This document shows, in pieces, positions 1 to 4,319 of a stretch of DNA of 6,546 nucleotides. The stretch spans positions 1 through 6,546 of the forward strand of contig JBJMJE010000122.1 of NCBI GenBank assembly GCA_045806505.1, read 5' to 3'. The notes beneath the pieces were generated by a model that was not told where the DNA came from, searched no databases, and worked only from the letters and a program-made list of their open reading frames with translations. The first letter of the stretch is position 1. Each line of letters starts with the position of its first letter. This DNA comes from DASVFB01 sp045806505 (GTDB lineage Bacteria > Actinomycetota > Thermoleophilia > Gaiellales > Gaiellaceae). Both the position numbers and the translations under genes were made by a program.

Positions 1-453
1 TAGCTCGCCCGTGCGCTCCTCGACCATGTGCTCGAGCCGCTCGCGCTCGTGGCGCTGCGCGTTCTCGAGCTCGCGTCGGCGCAAGGCGTTCAGTACCTGG
101 ATCGAAAGGTCCGTGGACGAGAAAGGCTTGACGACGTAGCCGTAGGCGCCGAGCGCGAGCGCCTGGTCCGCCAGTTGCTCGTCGTCGACGCCGGTGACCA
201 TGATCGCCGCCGTCCCGGGATAGGCGCGGCGGACGTGCGAGACGACGTCGAGGCCGGACTCCCCGGGCATCTGCAGGTCGCAGACGATCAGCTCGAACCG
301 GCGGGTCGAGAGCAGGCGCCGGGCGTCGAATCCGTTCTCGGCAACCGCGCACGCGTAGCCCGCCCGCTCGAGGAGCCGGCGGACCAGGTCGCGGACGAGG
401 CGTTCGTCGTCGACGATGAGGATGCGCGCAGGTGTCGTCGCAGAATGGGTCAC
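1..453 (-). CDS. Response regulator, receiver domain plus start of a coiled linker (partial, runs off the left edge)
   Basis: Reading leftward from a GTG at 453, 151 codons are open to the window edge. The product is a CheY-like receiver domain: the acidic pair is D15-D16 (ILIVDDE), the phospho-acceptor is D59 (VCDLQMPG), the switch Thr is T87 (MVTG) and the conserved Lys is K109 (VVKPF). All key residues are present, so it should accept phosphate from a histidine kinase. After residue 120 the chain becomes a charged helix ending ERERLEHMVEERTGEL. In known families this linker often leads to an HD-GYP cyclic-di-GMP phosphodiesterase or a histidine-kinase dimerisation domain, so an output domain probably lies outside the window; which one is inference. 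The GTG start is chosen because the receiver fold begins nine residues later; only a weak AGGG precedes it. It is divergent from a His-less DHp-like ORF. Confidence 0.93.
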   Translation of the reverse strand, partial: MTHSATTPARILIVDDERLVRDLVRRLLERAGYACAVAENGFDARRLLSTRRFELIVCDLQMPGESGLDVVSHVRRAYPGTAAIMVTGVDDEQLADQALALGAYGYVVKPFSSTDLSIQVLNALRRRELENAQRHERERLEHMVEERTGEL

Positions 454-509
454 GCACCCTGAAGATCGGCCTTTTGGGGTTCTCCCCTCTGCCCCGTTCG
501 GGGGGTGCG
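451..509 (-). promoter_or_regulatory. Possible folded leader covering the response-regulator start
   Basis: A perfect 7-base inverted repeat (453-459 CGCACCC with 503-509 GGGTGCG) brackets two short hairpins, GGGG-TTCT-CCCC at 476-487 and CCCC-GTTC-GGGG at 492-503 (it shares base 503 with the outer stem). In the minus-strand transcript the outer stem would take up the weak AGGG Shine-Dalgarno and the first base of the GTG start. This could limit translation, or it could be chance in a GC-rich spacer. The pairing is seen directly; the regulatory role is inference. Confidence 0.3.
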
Positions 510-531
510 GCTCCTCACTCGGACGAGGGAC

Positions 532-564
532 GGGCACATCTGCGTGATGGGCACGTCTGCGTCA
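532..564. repeat. Two direct copies of a 16-base sequence with 17-base period
   Basis: GGGCACATCTGCGTGA (532-547) is followed after one base by GGGCACGTCTGCGTCA (549-564); 14 of 16 positions match. It lies in the spacer between the divergent response regulator and the His-less DHp-like ORF, about 80 bases upstream of the regulator start. A paired binding site for a regulator, possibly this response regulator or a neighbour, is a reasonable guess, but a slippage duplication is equally possible. Confidence 0.45.
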
Positions 565-598
565 GGCGGCGGTCTTCGGTCACAGACACCATGGGACC

Positions 599-814
599 GT
601 GGTCACGACGCCGTGCAGCATCGCTCGCGAGTTGAGCACCGACATCATCCTGATCTGCAGCAGTGCAGAGCTTGCCCTCGGGGAACTCGAACCCGACCAT
701 CCGGCCGTGGCGAACCTCGGTCGAATCATCAGATCGTGCGACGAAGCGGCCGCGCGAGTCGGACGGTTGCGCCGCCTCGCCTGCTCGCCCGACGACATCG
801 GCGACCTCTACTAA
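599..814 (+). CDS. Small stand-alone histidine-kinase DHp-like protein lacking the phospho-accepting His
   Basis: A 71-residue ORF from GTG 599 to TAA, with strongly G/C third positions as in real genes here. Residues 9-27 (AR-EL-ST-DIILICSSAELAL) line up with the H-box helix of histidine kinases of the form AHELNNPLTVILGYAELAL. The downstream stretch (PDHPAVANLGRIIRSCDEAAARVGRLRRLA) matches the second DHp helix of the same kinases. The catalytic His is Arg10, the usual NN after it is ST, and there is no ATP-binding domain or membrane segment. It therefore cannot be a working kinase. It may be a decoy dimerisation partner or phosphatase-type modulator of a neighbouring two-component system, or the remnant of a decayed kinase. 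An in-frame stop lies at 545-547 and no good Shine-Dalgarno precedes 599, so expression is uncertain. It is divergent from the response regulator. Confidence 0.6.
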   Translation: MVTTPCSIARELSTDIILICSSAELALGELEPDHPAVANLGRIIRSCDEAAARVGRLRRLACSPDDIGDLY

Positions 815-838
815 CCCACTTTCGAGATCGCCAAGAAG

Positions 839-873
839 GGAGAGCCCGTGAGGTGATCCCCCACGGGCTCTCC
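839..873. terminator. Hairpin between convergent genes (probable two-way terminator)
   Basis: A perfect 12-base-pair stem (839-850 with 862-873, core AGAGCCCGTG/CACGGGCTCT) closes an 11-base loop. It begins 25 bases after the stop of the plus-strand DHp-like ORF and 8 bases after the stop of the minus-strand 54-residue peptide gene, the position expected for a shared terminator. It lacks a T tract, as is common in high-GC actinomycetes. Confidence 0.7.
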
Positions 874-880
874 GGCACAG

Positions 881-1045
881 CTAGTGGCCGCAGCCTCCGC
901 TCGGCTGGGGCGGTGGCTGGTGTCCCGGACACCCGTTGTTACTCCCGGGGCCGCCTCCCGCATCCGCGAACGCTGCCGGCACCAGCGAGATCGCCAGCGC
1001 AAACGTCGCGAACAGGAGCGCGCCCACGCGCTTCATCCTCGTCAT
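881..1045 (-). CDS. Small secreted Gly/Pro-rich peptide with Cys-His motifs
   Basis: ATG at 1045 to TAG at 881 gives 54 residues. The N-terminus is a clear signal peptide: charged MTRMKR, a hydrophobic core (VGALLFATFALAISLV), and a likely cut after PAAFA at residue 27. The mature part is only about 27 residues, rich in Gly and Pro, with CPGH (39-42), a PPPQP run (44-48) and CGH ending the protein (52-54). The two Cys could form a disulfide, or with the two His could bind a metal; neither is shown. GAAGGGA seven bases before the ATG is a good ribosome-binding site and supports this start over M4. A strong hairpin follows the stop. I do not recognise the family. A longer overlapping minus-strand frame (939-1130) lacks these signals. 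Confidence 0.75.
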   Translation of the reverse strand: MTRMKRVGALLFATFALAISLVPAAFADAGGGPGSNNGCPGHQPPPQPSGGCGH

Positions 1046-1052
1046 ACGCCAA

Positions 1053-1059
1053 TCCCTTC
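1053..1059 (-). promoter_or_regulatory. Ribosome-binding site of the 54-residue secreted peptide
   Basis: GAAGGGA on the minus strand, seven bases ahead of the ATG at 1045. It decides the start and is a main reason for calling this short gene. Confidence 0.7.
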
Positions 1060-1160
1060 ATGCCGCACATTCCCGTCCAAGCCGCCCACCCCCCAGAGGG
1101 CCGGAACGGCTGACGTGCCAATCCTGTCACGCGACGATCACCTACGCAATGAAGGTCCGA

Positions 1161-1206
1161 GCGGCGAAAGCCGCGTCGGGGAAGGGCCGTGCGGCCCCTC
1201 CCCGAC
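1161..1206 (-). terminator. Tandem hairpins after the duplicated secreted-protein gene
   Basis: The first hairpin (1175-1188 with 1193-1206) has a 14-base stem with one A·C mismatch and a four-base loop, starting 18 bases after the TAA at 1224. Directly behind it (1161-1174) is GCGGC-GAAA-GCCGC; read on the plus strand its loop is a GNRA tetraloop. There is no T tract. Position and strength fit termination of the minus-strand gene. The promoter of the 54-residue peptide must lie between here and 1060; I see no convincing -35/-10 pair. Confidence 0.7.
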
Positions 1207-1223
1207 CTCGGGTAAATAGGTCG

Positions 1224-1985
1224 TTACGCGACGGTCGTCGTCGTCGGCGGCGGATTGGTGATGGAGCACAAGAGGCTCCCCAGGATGCCGCCGTTGGGAT
1301 CCGCGGTGATTTGCAGATGGATCTGGTTCAGATCGACGATCAGCCCGAGAAGCTCGAGATGCAGCGGGCCGAGGAGCAGGTCGACGATCGAACACGGGCC
1401 GGGGGCGAGCGCCTCCCCCTGGCGTGTCGGCACACCGAAGCCGACGCCCTTCGTCGAGAGACGGCTGCGCTGTGCAACCGAGGAGAGCGTGCGTGCGCTG
1501 GCAACGCTCGCGAGGGTGCGGGTATTGACGACCGAGCAGAACACACGGCCGAGCACACCGCCGTTCGGGTCGGCCGTGATCGTCAAGACGACCTTGCTCA
1601 GATCGACGTGCAGGCCGAGCAAGTTGAGCGCCAGCTGGTCGAGTTGCAAGGTGAGCACCTGGCAGGTGCCGGTGGCCTGGACCCCGGACAGGTGTCGTTT
1701 CCCCGCGGCGATCACGCGCGCCGTGAATGGGTGGCGCACCACGGTCGGGGCACTGCCGTCCTGCGGTGTGTAGGTCGCGATCGCCGTCCCCGTGGCGATC
1801 AGCCGCTGCCCACTCTTTGCGAACTTCTTCACGTCCAGCTTCACGCTGACGTTGCCCATCGTCGCGCCGGTGCTCTGTTTGGCCGCCGCGTGGCCGAAGA
1901 CGGTCTGCGGCGTTGCAACCGCAGTGGCAGCGCCGGCCGCGAGCAAGCCGGTGAGCAGAACCGTCAGTAACGCGAGTCGCGTCAT
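1224..1985 (-). CDS. Secreted protein with two Cys-bounded repeat modules, function unknown
   Basis: 253 residues from ATG 1985 to TAA. Residues 1-24 form a signal peptide (MTRLALLTVLLTGLLAAGAA, then TAVA). The body contains two copies of one module about 90 residues apart: Cys108 to Cys150 and Cys198 to Cys240, each with a Cys-Cys spacing of exactly 42. They share L-L-L--L-L-LLGL-VDL followed by ITADPNGG(V/I)LG---C. Identical spacing suggests each module closes its own disulfide outside the cell. Residues 41-105 form a Val/Thr-rich, probably beta-stranded region, and the end is Pro/Thr-rich (PPPTTTT). I recall similar LNLLGL…LLGNLLC proteins annotated as hypothetical in actinobacteria, but know of no function. 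AGAGGA five bases before the ATG supports the start; a strong hairpin follows the stop. Confidence 0.88.
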   Translation of the reverse strand: MTRLALLTVLLTGLLAAGAATAVATPQTVFGHAAAKQSTGATMGNVSVKLDVKKFAKSGQRLIATGTAIATYTPQDGSAPTVVRHPFTARVIAAGKRHLSGVQATGTCQVLTLQLDQLALNLLGLHVDLSKVVLTITADPNGGVLGRVFCSVVNTRTLASVASARTLSSVAQRSRLSTKGVGFGVPTRQGEALAPGPCSIVDLLLGPLHLELLGLIVDLNQIHLQITADPNGGILGSLLCSITNPPPTTTTVA

Positions 1986-1990
1986 GTGAT

Positions 1991-1996
1991 TCCTCT
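1991..1996 (-). promoter_or_regulatory. Ribosome-binding site of the duplicated secreted protein
   Basis: AGAGGA on the minus strand, five bases ahead of the ATG at 1985. Confidence 0.65.
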
Positions 1997-2255
1997 CTTA
2001 CTGACCCCTGTTGAAAGGACGTCTGGGTGCGTTTCCGCTTGCACTCCGCAGAAACACCTGCGGCGCGTACGTCGTCGCGAGCCGAGCAGCTCGTCGAACC
2101 TAGGGCCCACCCGCGGCGGGACTCGCTCGACCGGACGCGCGCAGCGCTCGACTCGTTCAGCACGTCGGCCGCGGAAGCGGCAATCGAGCACGGCAACGCG
2201 ACGCTCGAAGCGTCTTGGCACGGATCGGGCGCAGTCGAGTGGAGGCTCGAGCTAC

Positions 2256-2282
2256 GGCGTCTTACGCCAAAACATCAGTTTT
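2256..2282 (-). terminator. Weak hairpin pair downstream of tRNA-Pro
   Basis: On the minus strand, 19 bases past the tRNA 3' end, AAAAC-TGAT-GTTTT (2269-2282) ends in a short T run. It is followed by GGCGT-AAG-ACGCC (2256-2268). Together they could end the tRNA transcript. The stems are only five base pairs each, so this is tentative. Confidence 0.3.
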
Positions 2283-2301
2283 TGCAGCCACTTCTTCATA
2301 G

Positions 2302-2376
2302 TCGGGGCGCCGAGATTCGAACTCGGGACCTCCAGTCCCCCAGACTGGCGCGCTAACCAGGCTGCGCCACGCCCCG
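2302..2376 (-). tRNA. tRNA-Pro, anticodon GGG
   Basis: A full 75-base cloverleaf reads on the minus strand from 2376. The acceptor stem is CGGGGCG/CGCCCCG with discriminator A, the D-stem is GCGC/GCGC with loop AGCCTGGTTA, the anticodon stem is CCAGT/ACTGG around loop CTGGGGG, and the T-stem is CCGAG/CTCGG with loop TTCGAAT. The anticodon GGG reads CCC (Pro). The C1-G72 pair and A73 are the known bacterial tRNA-Pro identity features. No CCA is encoded, so it is added after transcription. It starts 29 bases after the C39-like peptidase stop and may be cotranscribed with it; TACCGT ten bases upstream could be a -10 box, but no good -35 is seen. Confidence 0.96.
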
Positions 2377-2405
2377 CGACGGCGACACGGTATCAACTGA
2401 CTTGG

Positions 2406-3716
2406 CTACCAGTTCACGGGCAGCCCCGGCACGTTCGGCGGCAGCGCCTTCGCCGCCGGGTGGATCACGTACGCGATGCCGCCGCTGCGGGAGCTCGGCA
2501 GCCACACGTCCGCGAACTGCTGCCGGTCGAACACGTTCTCGACGGCGGCGTCGCTTGCGATCAGGCGCGATGCCGGGTCGTTCACGACGACGTCGCCGGT
2601 CGCGGTGAAGCCGCGGATGACCATCAGGTGCCCGTTCGTGCCGTAACCGGCGTTGTCCAGCTCGTTCTTCTTGAACGCGACCGAGACGACGAGCGGAATG
2701 CCGGCCTTGATGAACTGCTCCGCCTCCGTGAGCGACCGCAGCTGCACGACCTCGCCTTCGAGCCCGAACGAACCTGCGTACGCGGTATTGAACGGCCAGT
2801 TGCCGGCGCCGTTGTAGTGCCAGTCGAAGGTGTGCATCGCGGCGAAGTCGACGCTCGGGTCGGAGTACGGAATCGTGCTCACGTCCGACGCGCTCGGCTT
2901 GCTGCCCCAGTACTCGACGACCATTTCCGTCGAGGTCGGACTGCACCACGCCTCACCGCCGCTGTCGAACTCCGGGTACTCGCCTCGGTGCACCTCCTGC
3001 GAGTACTGCGGCACGTCGAGCGTCACGCCCTCGGCGCCGCCGAGCGCTCCGGCGGCAACGGACGTGTCGTCGGGCAGCGCGGAAGCGATCGCGCCCACGG
3101 AGCGCACGGTCGGCGCGGACGTGGTTCCCTGCTTGCGGTAGAGCGTCACGCGCAGCCGGTACGACGTGAGCGTCACGCGCTTCGCGGCGAGGAACGTGTC
3201 GATCGCGATCGTCCCGTCGGCGTCGCCTTGCCCGTCGAGCGACGTGCGGTGGATGTCGCCGCTCGCCTCGGAGGGCATCTGCGACGTCCAGCGGCCCATC
3301 ACGTACCACTTCGTCGGCGTGCCGGCGGTCGTCGTTCCCTGCAGCTCGACCTGGATCCACGTGCCCGCCGGCGTATCTGCGGTCCAGCTCGAGACGAGCT
3401 CGGTCAGCGCGAACGTCGGCGCATACGTCGGAGACGTCCAGCGGTCGTAGTCGTAGTCGGTCGTCTGCGTCGTCGAGTCGAACGGGTCGTCGTACGCGAG
3501 CGTGCCCGCCGCGGTGCCGAACGTGATCGCACCGTCGCCCACGGCGACGGACTGCACGCCTTCGGACGTGCCGGAAGCGAAGTCCGCCTGGCTCGTCCAG
3601 CCGTGGTAGCTGATCTGGTCATGGGTTCCCGGCGGTTTCGCCGAGCCGCCCGGCGCGACGACGCCGAGCGCCGTGAACAGGAAAGCGACGACGAGAAACC
3701 GTACGACGATGCGCAT
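2406..3716 (-). CDS. Secreted C39-family-like (papain-fold) cysteine peptidase
   Basis: 436 residues from ATG 3716 to TAG. A signal peptide covers residues 1-26 (MRIVVRFLVVAFLFTALGVV, then APGGSA). Residues about 30-225 form a beta-rich domain of unknown role, with WTS-containing strands, AGTWIQVELQG near 117-127 and KWYVMGRW at 136-143. Residues about 230-425 are a Peptidase_C39_2-type domain: oxyanion Gln in VPQYSQ (Q237), nucleophile C258 in GEAWCSPTSTEM, catalytic H363 in NGHLMVIRGF and D380 in VVVNDP. The triad looks intact, so cleavage of an extracellular peptide or wall-linked substrate is plausible. Unlike bacteriocin-exporter C39 domains, it is not joined to an ABC transporter. The substrate is unknown. 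GAGGGGGG six bases before the ATG supports the start. The 34-residue membrane protein gene ends 54 bases upstream. Confidence 0.92.
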   Translation of the reverse strand: MRIVVRFLVVAFLFTALGVVAPGGSAKPPGTHDQISYHGWTSQADFASGTSEGVQSVAVGDGAITFGTAAGTLAYDDPFDSTTQTTDYDYDRWTSPTYAPTFALTELVSSWTADTPAGTWIQVELQGTTTAGTPTKWYVMGRWTSQMPSEASGDIHRTSLDGQGDADGTIAIDTFLAAKRVTLTSYRLRVTLYRKQGTTSAPTVRSVGAIASALPDDTSVAAGALGGAEGVTLDVPQYSQEVHRGEYPEFDSGGEAWCSPTSTEMVVEYWGSKPSASDVSTIPYSDPSVDFAAMHTFDWHYNGAGNWPFNTAYAGSFGLEGEVVQLRSLTEAEQFIKAGIPLVVSVAFKKNELDNAGYGTNGHLMVIRGFTATGDVVVNDPASRLIASDAAVENVFDRQQFADVWLPSSRSGGIAYVIHPAAKALPPNVPGLPVNW

Positions 3717-3722
3717 GACGAA

Positions 3723-3730
3723 CCCCCCTC
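3723..3730 (-). promoter_or_regulatory. Ribosome-binding site of the C39-like peptidase
   Basis: GAGGGGGG on the minus strand, six bases ahead of the ATG at 3716. Confidence 0.6.
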
Positions 3731-3770
3731 GGTGGATCCCCTGACGACGGGCCGATCCTACTACCGCAGG

Positions 3771-3875
3771 TCAACGGCCGAGCGCAGCGCCCCACTTCCA
3801 ACCGGCGGCGAGGAGCGAGTAGAGGATCAGGCACAAGAGGACGCCGAGACGGAACGCGAATGAGTACGCGCGCAT
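3771..3875 (-). CDS. 34-residue single-span membrane protein
   Basis: ATG 3875 to TGA 3771 encodes 34 residues: a short charged head (MRAYSFAFR), one hydrophobic span (LGVLLCLILYSLLAAG), then WKWGAALGR with basic residues at the end. An AAAGGAG lies exactly six bases before the ATG, the best ribosome-binding site in the window, which is the strongest reason to accept so short a gene. It most likely sits in the membrane as a lone helix. The secreted C39-like peptidase gene starts 54 bases after its stop on the same strand, so the two may be cotranscribed. I do not recognise a family and assign no function. Confidence 0.72.
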   Translation of the reverse strand: MRAYSFAFRLGVLLCLILYSLLAAGWKWGAALGR

Positions 3876-3881
3876 TTTCTG

Positions 3882-3888
3882 CTCCTTT
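3882..3888 (-). promoter_or_regulatory. Strong ribosome-binding site of the 34-residue membrane protein
   Basis: AAAGGAG on the minus strand followed by a six-base spacer (CAGAAA) and the ATG at 3875. It fixes the start of this very short gene. Confidence 0.75.
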
Positions 3889-3963
3889 GGTGAGGGACGA
3901 GCCGCTCTCGGCAATGACGGGAAAGAGCTGAGAACCGAGCGCGAGCGGAGCCTATCCCTGGAT

Positions 3964-3986
3964 GACGCTCGTGCCTAGACGCTCGT
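3964..3986. repeat. 9-base direct repeat GACGCTCGT, 14-base period
   Basis: GACGCTCGT occurs at 3964-3972 and again at 3978-3986, in the 147-base spacer upstream of the 34-residue membrane protein gene and just past the end of the XRE-type gene. A TAGGCT on the minus strand nearby could be a -10 box. The repeat could be an operator, possibly for the adjacent DNA-binding protein, but it is short enough to arise by chance. Confidence 0.35.
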
Positions 3987-3992
3987 TGAGGC

Positions 3993-4009
3993 GCGTCCGC
4001 CGCGGACGC
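3993..4009 (-). terminator. GC-rich hairpin after the XRE-type gene
   Basis: A perfect 7-base-pair stem GCGTCCG/CGGACGC around a 3-base loop begins 13 bases after the stop of the XRE-type gene at 4023. No T tract follows. Its position fits the end of the ispG–proS–XRE transcript. Confidence 0.5.
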
Positions 4010-4022
4010 TGCGAGCGCCGAG

Positions 4023-4319
4023 TCAGCGCAGGCGCTTGTAGAGGCGGTCGATCAGATCCGGCATCGTCTCGAGGCGCTCCGCGATGCGGCGGATGCGAAC
4101 CTCGCGGAAGTGCTCCGGCTCGACACCGAGCGCGCCGCCCAGCACCGCGATCACGTCGTCGGAGGGCACAGGGCGGTTCCCGTGCACGAGGTGATTCAGG
4201 TATCCCGCAGACAGTCCCGTCTTGTCGGCTAGCGCTCGGTACGTCACGTCCTGCTCGGCCATCAGACGCTGGATCGTCGGCCCGAACGGTTCCTCGCTGA
4301 AGCGGCGCTTGCGCGGCAT
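4023..4319 (-). CDS. Small XRE (Cro/CI-like) helix-turn-helix DNA-binding protein
   Basis: 98 residues from ATG 4319 to TGA 4023. Residues about 14-70 form a Cro/CI-type HTH. The turn and recognition helix are in TYRALADKTGLSAGYLNHLV (26-45), followed by HGNRPVPSDDVIAVLGGALG. The last 25 residues form a charged helix (IRRIAERLETMPDLIDRLYK) that may mediate dimerisation. The head is basic (MPRKRRF). There is no sensor domain or membrane segment. Its ATG overlaps the proS stop by one base (TGATG) and has no Shine-Dalgarno of its own, so its translation is probably coupled to proS. It may regulate its own operon or the next genes downstream; the target is unknown. Confidence 0.92.
   Translation of the reverse strand: MPRKRRFSEEPFGPTIQRLMAEQDVTYRALADKTGLSAGYLNHLVHGNRPVPSDDVIAVLGGALGVEPEHFREVRIRRIAERLETMPDLIDRLYKRLR

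Larger units (their letters stand above)
1986..2301. other. Gene-free spacer between tRNA-Pro and the duplicated secreted protein
   Basis: No believable gene was found on either strand; the open frames here have no protein-like pattern and one runs into the antisense of the tRNA. It must hold the promoter of the minus-strand secreted-protein gene, but I cannot pick a clear -35/-10 pair. Seen directly: the ribosome-binding site AGAGGA at 1991-1996, a perfect palindromic hairpin GACGCT-CGA-AGCGTC at 2200-2214, and two short hairpins at 2256-2282 downstream of the tRNA. I see no copy of the tRNA 3' end that would mark an integration site. Confidence 0.6.

Noticed and set aside
591..635. ATG-started 14-codon frame ahead of the DHp-like ORF, as a possible alternative start or frameshifted beginning
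   Set aside because: It is out of frame, ends after 14 codons and does not resemble the upstream part of a histidine kinase.
939..1130. Minus-strand 63-codon frame overlapping the 54-residue peptide
   Set aside because: No signal peptide, motif or good ribosome-binding site; the overlapping frame at 881-1045 has all three kinds of support.
936..1970. Plus-strand open frame of 344 codons containing CQSCH, which resembles a haem-binding motif
   Set aside because: Single motif in an antisense frame of low-complexity Arg-rich sequence, with no ribosome-binding site; the opposite strand holds two well-supported secreted genes.
1138..2196. Minus-strand open frame of 352 codons
   Set aside because: It overlaps the secreted-protein gene in another frame, is Arg/Gly/Pro-rich and includes the terminator hairpins.
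2027..2356. Plus-strand 109-codon frame ending GAEIRTRDLQSPRLAR
   Set aside because: The ending is the translation of the antisense of the tRNA-Pro, a well-known source of false proteins.
2302..2376. tRNA as an integration (att) site for a mobile element
   Set aside because: No repeat of the tRNA 3' end, integrase or phage-like gene is visible in the window.
1986..3863. Plus-strand open frame of 625 codons
   Set aside because: It is Arg/Ala-rich, antisense to the C39-like peptidase gene, and passes through the antisense of the tRNA; a typical high-GC shadow frame.
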